NCBI GenBank assembly: GCA_019843655.1
Contig: JACDQD010000005.1
Span: 12,551,575-12,615,574, forward strand
Length of the DNA: 64,000 bases
From: Lethocerus indicus
Lineage: Eukaryota > Arthropoda > Insecta > Hemiptera > Belostomatidae
Direction of reading: 5' to 3'
In this document: piece after piece, positions 49,631 to 62,999 of the stretch
Layout of the letters: each line of letters begins with the position of its first letter
Position numbering within the stretch: the stretch's first letter is position 1
Translations under genes and position numbers: made by a program
The notes under the pieces: model-generated
What the model was told of the DNA's origin: nothing
Seen by the model: the letters and a program-made list of their open reading frames with translations, nothing else
Database searches by the model: none

Positions 49631-49870
49631 ATTCGTTTAGAATACCTGCTGGTTTTTGTGGATTGCGAAGGGGTAGGAATACCGTAGATTTCGTGTGTTT
49701 CTGTCTCCTCTCACTGGTTTGGTCTTTTGTTAGACCGGTTTCGGCTGCTCGCCATCATCAGTAGCAGTGTTAGTCACTTTGGCACTTTGGATGTTTTTTG
49801 GGCATCCTCACCACACTGTCACTGTCAGTTGTACTGTCTAGCGTCAACTAATGTCAACTTGTACTGGTTT
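49631..49870 (-). mobile_element. Hammerhead-bearing repeat, best-preserved copy
   Basis: Aligns with 17,155-17,270 (GTTTAGAATACCTG, GGAATACCGTAGATTTCGTG, TTTCTGTCTCCTCTC, TAGACCGGTTTCGGCTGC) and with 26,140-26,320. It runs directly into a unit of the 70-bp repeat family at 49,876, so the two families may be parts of one element. Terminal repeats with hammerheads are known from Penelope-like retroelements. No element ORF is left here. Confidence 0.75.
49712..49769 (-). ncRNA. Hammerhead ribozyme (type I-like), strong candidate
   Basis: Minus strand: CACTG...GCTA, CTGATGA (49,755-49,761), stem II TGGC-GAGCA-GCC, GAA, minimal stem III ACCGGT, then C at 49,733, TAAC...CAGTG. Both invariant core boxes are present, stem II is a GGC/GCC hairpin and the cleavage triplet is GTC. 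Distal stem I pairs CACTG with CAGTG. Proximal stem I has one mismatch. Predicted cleavage is after 49,733. The very short stem III is what Penelope-type hammerheads have (family knowledge). Confidence 0.78.
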
Positions 49871-49875
49871 GTACA

Positions 49876-49957
49876 ACTAGCGCCCCCCTGAGTGTGGTGC
49901 GGAAATGTACTTAACTAAAGTTCGTTTGGTGCACTTGCGCCGATAAAATAGCGCCCC
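49876..49957. repeat. Unit of the ~70-bp repeat
   Basis: CTAGCGCCCCCCTGAGTGTGGTGCGG, then AAATGTACTTAACTAAAGTTCG and GCACTTGCGCCGATAAAATAGCGCC. Same family as 19.5 and 34.5 kb, here adjoining the hammerhead repeat. Confidence 0.9.
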
Positions 49958-49959
49958 TA

Positions 49960-51352
49960 AATTAGAAATGAGGTCGTATATCAACATAGGTTACAATTAA
50001 TTCTTTATGAAGGTTTGTAAAAACTACTAAAATAAATTTTAGATTTGGAGCAGAAGAAATACTATAAACTAATAATACTGGATGGTATAATCCCATTAGG
50101 GGTGAATTTAATCTGTCTATTGTTCGCGGAGATTCCTATAGATCCTTCCTCTGAATATAAATCAGTTCCAAAAATGTTACAACTATTTCGTTTACTTCTT
50201 TATGACAGGAGGTCAAGGTTTCTGCCTGGAGCACTACCAATTTTGTGCGCCCGCTCTGGGTGCGTATGCTAGCATGTTGTGGGTGTGGATTTCGGTGTTT
50301 AGAAATAGGTGGGAGGTAGAAATGGAACAGCGAGAGGGAGAGACTAATAGAGATAGAAAGGTCGTAAAGTGTAAGTCCCCGTGATTGGTGGAGCGGAGGG
50401 GAGTCGGGTCATTACTGGGAGCGTTCCACCTTCACAGCACAAGCACGGCTTCAGTTCTATAATGAAGGCAACAATTTAATTCATGGGCCTCTCTCTCTCT
50501 CTCTCTGAAATCTGTATGTCAAACTGAGAATTACACAAATGAAATACTGTTTACGTCTCAAACACATGTTCCTGAGCCTGGTTGTTTCACCTACGTTCCT
50601 TTCCTAGTAATAGAGAAGCCCTAGTAGCAACTTGGCTTCGACGGTTTTGCCGTGATTATCGTATAAACTTTGAATTTTATGGATTTTTGTTGCATAATAT
50701 TAACAAATGACTCTAAAGTCGTTTACTTGTTGATACAAGATAAACACGATCATTAGTTTCGTAAAATTATGCGATTTTGCACCTTATACATTTGAAATTC
50801 GGATGCTTAAAAATCGCATTTTAGACAAAGTAAAGTGTCTTATCTGTCAACATCCTTCAGTAAAACGTTAATAAACCTGTTTACGAATAAACAGGTCATA
50901 AAAGGGAGTTGATAGATCAGGCGGAAAGAGAGTAGAATACGGTAAAAAAGAACGAATTCGTCGAGCGAACTCTATCCCTGTGTTTTTAAGGAAGTCCATC
51001 GGCCTACAATGGAATTATTCGTTAACGACGTTATTGCTTTCCCCTTTGAGCAGGTCTCAACTAACTGAGGCGCGGAAAATGAGACGGGCGAGTAAAGCGC
51101 ACTCTCGGGAGGAGGTGGGGGGCGTAAGTGCTTTTACAGGAGCTTTTACATCGCGGGGCGCTAAACAGACTGCCGAGGCACGGACCAAACATCGTTAACG
51201 CCGATATGGAGCTGAAAAGATGACGGAATGGTCTAATTGGGTGGTATTTCGATGAGCTTCCCTTAGCAGCAAGATGATTATTTCGGGCTTTGATGACCAA
51301 TTTGGAAATTTGGAGTTGAGGTTAAATCGAAAATAAATAAATAAATAAATAA

Positions 51353-51404
<52 letters not shown>

Positions 51405-53400
51405 TGAATATTGGGAGTACGTAAAGGTCGGAATAATATTTACCTCTCATGGCTCGTCTTATATTCTCGATATTTGGTGATAAGGTTGGTATCAGATTCG
51501 TTAGTGTCAGTAATAACCGTCATTAATATTATGATAAGCTACCGATGAATCAACCCGTCAGGCCCTTCACTAAGTGGCAGGAACAGACAGATTTTTCACG
51601 ATTAATCCACGATTAGCTTCCGAAATAACTGGGATTTCTCTTTGAAGATTTAATTTATCCTGTAGACTGATTTAATTTCCATGTGGATACACGTAAAAAT
51701 GAGTTAATTGACCACTGAGTGACCACTTGATGAAAATAAATAGGGACTCTCTCGAGAACATTTTTTACGCCCGCGTTTTTTATCTGAGCACCATATGTGG
51801 ACGAATCGGACCCATACATATATGTATGTGTAAAACTATGTGCATGTATTTATGTGTGTATATAAGAATAAGGCAAGGGGGCGCGCATTCCGGGAATATA
51901 AAAACCGGGCCTGTTCTATTCTCTTTTATTACGAGGAGATTTCATACCGTCATATTGTTTCGCCTTTTCGTGCAACCTCATCTCACCTTGCGTAAAACTA
52001 TCCATATCTTAGAATATGGATGCGTAAATCTTATCTTTATCCTGTCATGAATTCAAAAATACGCACTTTTTAGCTAGAAAATTGTACTCAAGTGTTTATG
52101 AGTTTAAGTAGTAGAAAATATTGCACTATTTGTTTACAGTTTTGTATGGAATCTAGCACCTGCGTAAAAAATAATCTATATGTCTAAGAATACGTAGCAT
52201 TAATGGTATCAGTAATGGTTTCTGTGAACCGGGAAATTTGAGGCGGGGCTAAATCCTAGGTCTAGAAAGATATCAGCTAATTAGCTTTAATTAATTCTGA
52301 ATTACATTCAATCTTTTATATCAGAGTTGGTCACTATAATCGCTCTCTATACACCCCTCTATTCAGTATTTAAAGTGAACTGATTCTCCAGGTTGGGTAT
52401 TGCTCGAATCTCGACTCAGTCGAATTATCTAAATTATGTTCCGATATTAATATGGGTCAATATAACATTTATGGATTTAAAAATTTATGAAACCTTCACG
52501 GTCCGGACACAACTTTCCGGGAGGGTGGGGGGCTGTTAGGAGACGGAGTCAAGTTAATTAAGGAGGCACCAAATGAAGTTGTGCCCTGTCAAAGGACTGG
52601 GGAAACTTTACGAGCCTTTCTCGTGTTATGCCGTGCTACATGTTAACACCGTCCGGGCGCCTGGGCCTACCGCCTTTCACTAAATTTATAACCAGGGCCC
52701 TTTCAGAGCGGGCCCGGGGGTAAACGCTCCCTCTACAACAGTCTAATTACCGAGAATAGGTCTCCCGTCTCAAGTATGCAAACTCGCTCCCCGCGGGGAG
52801 ACTTCCGGTTTTCGGGCTGTCGCGTTTCCGTTTTATGCATGCCCCATCAGATATTTATTCCCGCCCTGAGACATAGCCGCGGTGTTTTCTATGAAGAAGT
52901 GTCGAACTGTACTATATATTTTTATGGTGTAATTGTACTTCTTAATGCACACCACTACTAGCAATAAATTACTTATTACTCGGAGTTTTAATAAGTTTAC
53001 AGTCTGAATTTATTGAAAGGATATTCAGTACCCTTCTCAGATGGCGCGGATTTATAACCATATTATCCATTTACCTATGGCGTAGGGCAGGTCTAGAGCA
53101 TAAATAGCAATATACTATTCCACATTTCTGTGAATATTTCCTCAAATAATATACATTTTAAGTTTAACATATTGTCGGCTATCAACTGTACCGTTTCAAT
53201 GTCACACCATACATTCTATTATAGTGTTCTTGAAATGTTCAAACATTACATTTAGGTTTGAAAATAACAAAGTTTCAAATATTCCGGATTTTTTTTCGTT
53301 CGACAATATATAAGGCACTTAATTAGAATAAAACCATTGAAACCTTCTATAAGGAAATCTTTTTAGGAGAAATTACAAGAACACTTAATTATGCCTTTTT
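49960..53400. other. No gene recognised
   Basis: GC-rich blocks at about 50,950-51,220 and 52,490-52,880. A short (CT)n run lies at about 50,491-50,507. Confidence 0.45.
51331..51400. repeat. (AAAT)n/(TA)n compound microsatellite
   Basis: Seven or so AAAT units pass directly into about 20 TA units. Confidence 0.95.
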
Positions 53401-53445
53401 ACTCTCATTTTATCCCTAGCCCAATTCTTTAACCGAGGTTCTCGC

Positions 53446-53691
53446 TCAACAGTTTGAATCGACCATCTTATTCAGAACGACTTGTTCAAATAATTTTTCC
53501 CAGGATGAAAGCATTCGGGTCCTTGTATGATTCAGCGGTGACGTCGCTCTGACGGAGTGTCTCCTCTTTGTGTATACGGAGCTGTCATTTGCATGAATGG
53601 AACTTCTCCTCCATCTATTGGTCTCTTGACACTCAAGTTCATACCGTCTATTATTGGACGCTATTCCTATGGAGTAATATCGTCCAGTCAT
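53446..53691 (-). pseudogene. LINE reverse-transcriptase fragment, decayed
   Basis: The minus-strand frame ends MLSSWEKLFEQVVLNKMVD. The LINE reverse-transcriptase segment around RPI(C/S)LLPxxGKxxE(Q/K)(V/L)(V/I)xxR(L/M)V fits this closely. Just before it, the other frame reads SYKDPNAFILGK, like a damaged SYRPI...GK. A frameshift and stops follow. The rest of the element was not found nearby. Confidence 0.5.
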
Positions 53692-53699
53692 AGACGGTT

Positions 53700-56600
53700 T
53701 CTAATCACTTAATAGATATAATTATATAACGTCAAATTAATATAATAATAAATTTTTCCATTGTATTCTCTAGTTTAAAATGACGGAATTTAGACTCTAT
53801 ATAAATTCTCCACTACCTCCCAAATACGTGAATTTTTTACATTCTGCATAACAGAGCAATTTCAATAAGGAGATAATTAATTTGTATCTTCCTTAAAATT
53901 CAAATTGTAATTTGTATGTTTAGGAAAAAAAGAATCTGGTATATGATATACCCCTTGCGGGGAAACCCCTACGTTTGTTCAATTAAAACATCTTGACGGA
54001 TTTAATTGGCGGTATTCAGTCTGAGTCACTAGACGGAGAAAACACCACAATGGTTGATTCGAGGCTTCTAATTTTAACGTACACGTTCATTTCTCCCGGT
54101 CTGGTTTCGGTTTTAGGGTTACCCGTTGAGAGAAGGGTTCTTCTGGCGATCAACCCGCCTGGGAGCTATGCGGTCGGTCTCTGACCCCACGTCTATTGCA
54201 AATAAGCCCACCAAGCTTCCCACTTGTAAATTTCCGCGCATTCCTCTACCTCTATTTCCTACTCGATCCCTCCTCCCATTTAAGCCCCTCTGTTGCCCTT
54301 CTGGATCATTAATATCCCCCCCGCACTCGTTATTTACATCGCATTTCTCACCACCATTGATGAATTTTATTTCATCACACCAGAATTTCATCATAACAGA
54401 CTATCCTCCTAAAATATAAACACCATTTTCCAAAATAAAAATAAATTACCTACTTGACTTAATCACAAAACTATTCAGAAATTTTCGACACAGCTTATTA
54501 AAACTAAATTAATGTAAACTCGTAAATGGACACAATTCCTATGCAGCACATATTCCAACAGACCATAAAACCCTTCATTCGTTTTAAAATGCCTGATTCG
54601 GAAAGAAAATAGCTGAGAGAAAATCTCTAGTTTATTCTAGTATTCGCCTAGAAAATCAGTGGAAATTTCTCCGATTCGGACGATTCCGGCCCGGTAATGT
54701 TAACTGGAGATACTGGGGTGAGGGGAAATTTTGAGCCAATTTGGCATCTTTTCTTTGCTTTCGGACAAAGCGGAAAAGAGAAACGGAGAGAGCTAGCGGA
54801 TCGGACAATCGTTTTCCACTTTTTTTGCTTCCCTTTCATGGGGCAAATGAAATAATATTATTCTTCGTGGCGCTGAGTTTTGCGAAAGTTGTTTGGGGTC
54901 CTACCTCGGTGAGGGGTTTTCAACTCTGATTGAAATACTTCGGGGAAGGAAGAAATTAGAATTATTGCCGCTGGGGCACTCGCAGGTTTTGGTGAAAATG
55001 TTCAATCTGTCGTATATAAAAACATGCTTAATAACCGCCTGTTCACTATCCATATAAAAATACGATACCGGGAAGATGGTTTTATTTTGTATTTTGTAGT
55101 GTCAGCAAGTTATAATGAATATACATTTTTTTATATAAATTATTAAAGGTTGGAAACTGGACATGGTAGAACATTGATTAATATTGTAACACTTATGCCA
55201 AGGTTTATGACGAAAAAATTTGTTCGGAAAATAGATCGTTTATTATTAATTATTGAACAAAGGCTGATCTTAAAATCTAAATATCATATGTATGATATTA
55301 TCTGCCAAATACTAGTGGAATTTATATGGAATGTCAGAAGAATAATACAAGGTCTATACCTGGATTAGAATATTAGATTTAACCGTGTTCATTTAAAGTC
55401 TAAACAGAATGGTTTTTATTTCTGTCGACTACTGTAATATTAGTGAATGTTAAAAGAAATTTCGGTATGCCGTAAAACATAAGAAATATCGCACAATATC
55501 TGTGGAACAACAGTTCAGGCTAATATAATTTATGGAAAAGGGTCGTTATAGTATCGACTGTTCCCTTTAATTAGTTTCCGCGGATTGAAGCTTACAACGA
55601 AACTCCGAGATATTCTTGACTCGGCAGTTTCCTCAGACCGGTGCTCGTTATTTTGAACCCCATTATCCAGCTCAATATTCAGCGGCGCGGTCTAGATTGA
55701 ATTTCGATGAGCCGGGCTTCCAAATTTATCATTTTTTCTCCCACCCCTCCAAATTACCGGCTCCTTTGTTAATACGATCAGATCCGCGGTCCCAGATTCT
55801 GGAGGTGTATTAGGATTAAGCCTCGACCCCAAAACCAAATCCTATTATATTCCATTAAAGGGAAATGGAAGACGATCCATCTATTATTTATCTCTTCGGG
55901 ATGGAATTCGGGTATATAATTTGGGTTTATTTATTTAAAAGCTCTCGGCTACAGAACTAAACTCTCCATAAAATTGGGTATTGACCAAAACTTTTTGTTT
56001 CGGACGGTGAATATTTCATAACACAAATTCATCCCCGGGGGTGAAAGGGAACACACTAGTTTATTCGCGTGGAACCTTCGTTCTCCTGGCTAAGGCATTT
56101 CCAATGAACTGACTTTTCGTCAGTAGGTTGGTGAGTAATTTAGTCATGGTGGTTACTTTCAAGGCCCCTGTTTGCACTGGCACAATAACAGTGGTGTATT
56201 TATTTCCACCTACTACTCCAAATAAATGGTATTTCCGTTCTACCGTCAGTACCGTAGTAACGCTTTATTGAAAATTAAGGATGACCCGAGGTATAATGTT
56301 TATATAACAGGCAGAAATCAGATCTTCATGTGATGGAGGCAGAAAGTGATCACTAATTCTTATACCATCATATTTTATGGAGATTTCGAAATCCCCCATA
56401 ATATTCGGGATTTTAAATCGATATCTTAAACTTATAACTATTTCGGCTCCAGTGGTAAGTGACTAGCCATGAGGAATGAATGAATCGCCCTTGCCAATTA
56501 GATAAAGGTCTTTAATCCGATCCGCTGCAAGTGACAGATACATAATATAGAAGTTCCGCCAGGGTTCAATTTCACGAGCTACTTCTTTCTCCTTTCCAAA

Positions 56601-59600
56601 TGAGAAAAATTGTTTTGTTGTATTAATACTTTCAACAGAATTAATTTTATTTATGTAAATTATCCTCCTTCTCCTATTCCCGTCCTCTCGACTGACTCGA
56701 AGTGTATTCGCCTGTGTTCCCGAATCCGGAACACGTTTCTTAGTTCAGAACAGAACTTAATTAGGCCTTTGTGAAACTCTAGAAATTTCGATCGTCCTCA
56801 GCTCTCATCTATTCGAAGATTCCAATAACTCGTAACTCATTTACGAGTATTACATTTATGTATAGATTGCAATTCCACAGCATTGCAAGGAATGAGCCGT
56901 CAGCTAAATTTTATAATCATTCAATTTTCTGGTAACCAGTCGGGACCAATATAGAACTAATAAGGATAAAAGTGTGATGTAAGATTGATGTAAAGCGAAT
57001 CGCAATAAATATTTAGTTATTTCAAGCACTAAAATCATTCAGTACAGGGAGAATCTGAGTTACGAAATAAAACGTAATAGAAGTTGTGTGATGCTATACT
57101 TTTTGCATTAACCAATAAGTGCATACGTTTCCAGATTGAGCCTGGGCCAAGGTGGAGGGAGGTGGAGGGAGTCCATGAGCGGGTAAGACTGGGGCCGGCC
57201 CCGGGGGTCGTAAGGCCGGTTTAGTGGAGGGCGTCTAGCCCAGAGTTAATGAGAAAATCTGGAGAGGCTCTCGTATACTGGGAGGAGAGGGGAGGCATTA
57301 TTTAAGAAGGAAGGTGGATGAGAGGAGGATTGTATAGCCGGCCGACTGGCGGCAATAATTAATTAATGGCCTCTGTTCCCCTCCGGCCATTAAGCTTGTC
57401 ATTCTGATTTGCCTGAGTAATAGCCGATCATGTACCATTGTTTGAACCTAGTGAAATAGGTGGAACGAAAGTCTTTAAACTTTATAAAATGAGTTTTTAA
57501 AGTACAACTTCAATTGTCTAGTCGTATAACTAAATTGTCATACTAAGGGCGGTACATTAAACCCTGTCAATAGTAGGTCATTTTTAAGTAAGTCTCTTGT
57601 GGAGAGTTTTCACCAAATATCTATATTGGAGATATTTCCAAGAGTGTGCACACAACATCCCACAGATCATTTTCAACATTCAAGATCATATTTTCTTCTC
57701 GTTAGCTCCAAATGGAGCCAATATTTGAATTAACCTGAATTAGAAAGAGGCAGCAGGATTATCCTCCGATGTGTTAATGAGATTATTTATGAACGTTACA
57801 GGCACTCAATTTTGCTTTAATAGAAATTAACGAGTGTCAGAACCAGGTACGGAGGCGAGAAATAACATTAAATTTTCGAACAAGTCGGTAGGGAAAGGAT
57901 ATCCATTAATAAACGCTCCGATAAAGTTGAGGCCCCCCTCACTCTCCCCAGGGAGGAAATGAAAGCTCGTTATTTGCGTTGGTGGGTCCTGCAGGGGCGA
58001 CAGTATCATTACTTCCTGGAGATTGGGCTTTGAAAGCCCCGCAAGTAATAAAGGGCGGCCCACTTTGGGTGGATTTCCGCATCGATATGCTCCCGGCTCC
58101 GGATGCAATATTTATGAGCATCTCAACAGGTAGATCCGCCCGATTTTTTCCTTTTTTTCGAAAGGGAGCTCTCATGAATTTCCGAGCCCCTCATGAGTCC
58201 CAAATCATACGACGTGTTTAAATCCTGGACACAGTAAGCGATAAAAATAATTTGTATTATTTATAATGAGAAAACATTTCTTAAACAGGTTTATGTGTCC
58301 AATTGCCCATCGGATCTCCACCATTTTAACTTGTAAATAACTCGTTAAAATTCGTCTGAATATAAATCTGCAGGGTGTAATTTGCTGTATCTCCTTACGT
58401 TTGAAATACTCCGCAACGAGACTCTTTATGAGCACATTTACATGAATTGTTCCCATTTGAAATGACTCCTAAAGGTACGGGAGCTTCCTCCCTTTGTCTC
58501 AGGCACTAATCTTCCTCATTTTCTTGTACGTGCTTCCCCCTGTTCCGAAATTGCTTAAATATGGAGTGCAATAGGCAATATTGTAAGATGAATAAAATTC
58601 AGTGATTATGTTGCCATTGGCAGTGTCTGCCTATTTTGTCAATGCATCTATTGCCTATTGATTAAGTATATTATGGATCGATAGGTTAATTGTATATTTC
58701 ATGTTGTATATTGCTTCAGCTCAACGCAGCTATAACTGGGCTTCCAGTGAAATGTGTAGATCGTTATTCTGGAGGTTTATCTTTCATTAATTTGACCCTC
58801 CATAATATTCTTTTTTATACATAAAAGAATATATTAAAATATTATATTAAAATACATTGTAGAATGATAAAAAATATTATAAACCATTTATGATCTATTA
58901 CATACACGCCTAGACTCGATATTTCTGTACTTTATTCATTTATCAATATTAAATAAGTAGATAAACATGGATTCAATATTTAATAAGGAAATATTTTAAC
59001 ATTTAACACTTTTAACATTTTTTCAAATTTTCAATTTAAAACACATTCTTTTTCCAGTTGAAAAGGAACATAATGAACCTATTAACAATGTATTCAAAAC
59101 AACAACAAGCGTTCCCCCGAAATGATTACGCATTGTTTCAACAAATTTTGAATAAATTCAGAGCGTCTGTAAACTATGAAATATTCATCCGCAAGACAAA
59201 TTATCAATAATTCATTATCTCTTAACGCGGGTTTCCAACAGATTCACTGTACTGTATGTATCGAACGCCCGTTCCCTTTTACAAGTTGGGCCAGACACCA
59301 GCTGGCAGTTGACGTATGAATAGTATTTAATTGTGCTAAAGGTTATTCGGAGGTCGGTTTGGGTAACAGATAACATATAAATAATTTTCATTGAGACATA
59401 ACAGAATTTATTACATCCAGTTTTAGACGTTAAGTTAGTTGATTTTGAAAATTGAACGTGTACAAGAAATTATATCATTATTTAAATTTAAGTTTTAATA
59501 AACAAAGCTGGGCCAAAAATTATTGTGTTTACTTTTACTGTTGGAAATTATACATATTTAAATTATTTTTCTTGCACTAACCGACTTTATTTCACTTGTT

Positions 59601-59840
59601 GAAATGCTAATAGAAGCGTAGTACATAAGAAGTTGTTATTATTATATAACATAGATAAATGTATTATACGTTTGTACACACACAGAGTAAAAAAAATCTA
59701 TACATTTTTATATAATGTATATAAATGCATGTTTGTAATATGTCATATTATCTATTCGAAACATAAATCTTTACATCATCGCAAAAAAGTGTGATATTAT
59801 TCTGGGGGCAATTTTTACCTACAATGCAGTCCTGTAATCG
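53700..59840. other. No gene recognised; GC-rich blocks
   Basis: GC-rich blocks at about 54,000-54,420, 55,560-55,830, 57,120-57,420 (with palindrome GGGGCCGGCCCC near 57,192 and a doubled GGTGGAGGGA) and 57,850-58,210, in AT-rich DNA. No open frame is credible. Confidence 0.45.
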
Positions 59841-60045
59841 ACAATAACATGGATGTTATGAAGCGTATTTGCCGGGACCGAGTAGTATTGGGGACCTCTG
59901 GGGATGGGACTGCAAAATATATCATTCTGGCTCTCGTCTCTTTCTCTCTCAGTCGAAATTACACGGGAGAAAAATTAATGAGCGTGCTCGCCTTAAGAGC
60001 CGAGAAGAGGGCCGCACTAAAATGTTTTTTCCTGTTTTTGCTATG

Positions 60046-60073
60046 CTATCTCTCTCTCTCTCTCTCGCTCTCT
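60046..60073. repeat. (CT)n microsatellite, interrupted
   Basis: About 13 CT units with one CG interruption. It generates the Leu-Ser tails of overlapping open frames. Confidence 0.9.
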
Positions 60074-60079
60074 GTCCCC

Positions 60080-62855
60080 GCCTAAGCCCAGCGACCGATA
60101 AAACAGCCTCCTATTTGAAACCCTAATTGAAATATCCCGTTTCCTCTTCTAAACAGATTATTGCAATACAATGCACAAATCAAAATGATCTCGATAGGAC
60201 AAACAAATTTGTTATTGATTGAATAATTACATATTGTGAGCTAAATCCAATTAACTAATTAAGGGTGGAAAAATATGGATAAGAAATCGAAACTACGGAA
60301 AATATGTGATAAATTCTGGAAAACATTAATAGATTAGTTTTTAATAGATGAGTTTAGCGATTTGATAACCTAAAAAAATGGTGAATCAATTGCTAATGCA
60401 TTAGGAACGTAAAATCCGACTGATTTTAAATGCGGTATTTTTATATGTCTATTTCTGAAGGATTGATGATAATATTTGTTATTATGTTATCCGATTTTGG
60501 AATGCAAATTATTTTAGTTGTACTGTTAAAAAGTTGACTAATACCTTTAAAAAATATTTAATCTAAATTTAATTAAAATTAAGCAGTATTTTATAACACG
60601 TTATTAGACTCTGGAATGAAACTACTTTGAATTGACCGAATCAGTGATCTCACAGCCTGAAATGTTTTCTCTAGCCCCGTATTAAGTTCCAGGAGATTAA
60701 ACCCTTTAATCCCCGTAATCCAAGGTCTTCTATTCAATTATCATGCTCGATTTACTTAATATCGGCCCCGGTCTCGATAAGTTGCCGAGGAGCACAGTCG
60801 ATATCGCGTAATGAAAAGGGGCGCTGTGCAAAGGAACCCTTCCGTTCGCTTCTAGTGAATTTTGAATTATTAACAGATGTCCTAGAGCGACGTTATTCAA
60901 TATGTGATATATCCGCAATGGATGAATTCTAACCAATTTATTATCCATTTCTTGCCCGCTTTTCAAAAAATAAGGCTCTTCCATTAAAAGAATTAGACTG
61001 CTGTGTAATAATTAAAGTTCTCCCTAATGCAGAAATACCACCCCCCACTGTTTTCTTTAGAATTAAATTAAGGCAAACCCTATAAACAGAAGTATAAATA
61101 TACAAGTTAGCCCGTTTCGATTAAATCTATTAAACAAAAGAAAATAGCATCCCCCGAAAGTGCACTGGAAAAGGGTGGAGGAAAGATATAAATAAATGAT
61201 AGTGATTTGTGTCGGGTCCGCTCCAACAGTCTCGACAATCGTAATTTTGTAGAGCCGAAGGAATGGGGCAGGGCACAATAATTTTAATTAAATTCCTCCA
61301 GACAAAAATGTTTCTCCCGATTACGAAATAATTCTATTTTTCCGTACAATAAAACTTGAACCAACTGCGTAATTTGAAATTTATGACCTTAGTAGTTGAA
61401 ATTCGGATCTTGAGCTGTTTGTGGAGTGGAGGCGACGCAATACTATGCAGACCTTTTTTCTGCAGAATTCGTTTGAAAATTTGTTTCTTTAGACAATAAG
61501 GAATTGTCAAAGGAAAAATTTCCACGTTTACAAATATGATTTACCACAATCTCATCCTCTTAGTACTTTGTAAGGTTGGGAGTCGAAAGTTCTGGGAATG
61601 ATTTTTTTCAGTATTGCTGCCATCTTTTGGCGAAGACCTTTCTCATGAACGGCAATCTTGAGGTTTTGTAGTGGTGACCCCTGAGGAGAGATTGGGCGCA
61701 AGGACCGAATTAGCACTGCCAGCACATATTTCCATGAATTACAAATTATTAGAATTAATTAAAATTAATAATCTTAATTCGTATCTAGGCATTGGACTCT
61801 CAATAGTGATTGTATATTTTCAAACTGTTGGCGGAAATGGTTGGAATATATCACTAAAAATCCTCCCACTAGTTATTCTCTATTTTCAATGGCTGCAAAT
61901 TATGAATCAAAATCGGTATAATTCCTATTTAATTATACCAGAGCAATGCCATAAAATGTACGTTTGGATTTCTCGTGTTAAATATTTGCCCCCGGTCGGG
62001 GTCCCAACCGGCTGTGTTGGTTGGGCCCGCTCGGAGTGAAATGCGTGCCCTGGAATTACAAGGCTTCAGTCTCCCGGCTCCGTTGGCAAATATATACTGG
62101 AACATTAATTCAATATGTGCTCCGGAATACATGTTAAAATCTCTTCCACTCGGGATTTGTTTGTTCGGGGTGTGGCCTATTCCTCGACCGGCCTCTTCCC
62201 ATCTATACTAGTAAGGCGGGCTTTATTACTCTGGTGTGGAGCAGTACCGAACACAAATTCTATGCGACGAAGCATTGCAAAATGTTCTATTTACCATCAC
62301 CGTCACATTATTTTATTGCCTTCACAGAAATAGAATTGAATATTCTGCTGCAATTGTTTACTGGAAGGGATAGTCAGATGTGTTACATTAGAGCAATTAA
62401 AAGAAGTTTAAGGCCTTCTCCGTTTAAACTCCCCCATCAGTCCCATTTGCATAATTCCCATTAAGCGGATTCTTCTTGCTTTAGGGGCTCCTAACTGACG
62501 TGTAACAATTTACATTTTTGAAGGGGCCCAGTCGGTCATATTGATTGTTTGGATTGCCTCCTGTATGTCAGTAATGACCGATAGAAGTGTAACAAACCGA
62601 AGTTTATTTTGGACGATGGTATCGTTTTATACCATTTTCGTTGTCTATTTACTTATTTCATTTCCAAATCCACAGTTTTCACATAATCATTACTGTTTCT
62701 GTACAGATAAATTCTTACCATGCGAATATCAATCATGATCTTTCAATCTTTGCAGGTTCACTCCTATTCTATCGGGGTTTTATACTAGAATAATCAACTG
62801 TATTAGTTTTAATAACTACTGGTATGATCAGATTCCATAGTTTTCCAGTTCATTA
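60080..62855. other. No gene recognised
   Basis: AT-rich with modest GC patches at about 60,740-60,860 and 62,000-62,230. The longest open frame (61,671-62,039, 122 codons, plus) has no recognisable domain and lies opposite another frame. Confidence 0.4.
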
Positions 62856-62857
62856 TA

Positions 62858-62924
62858 AAAATAATAATAATTATTATTATTAAATAATAATATTTATTAT
62901 TTATATTAACATTATTATTAAATA
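62858..62924. repeat. AAT/ATT low-complexity, partly inverted
   Basis: AATAATAATAATTATTATTATT followed by further AAT/ATT alternations. It could form a weak hairpin. Confidence 0.85.
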
Positions 62925-62999
62925 ACTGGGTTCTTCATCCAATTTGAGGTATTCTACATGAACATTTTTTAATCTTATGGATGTATAAATCAATAGATA

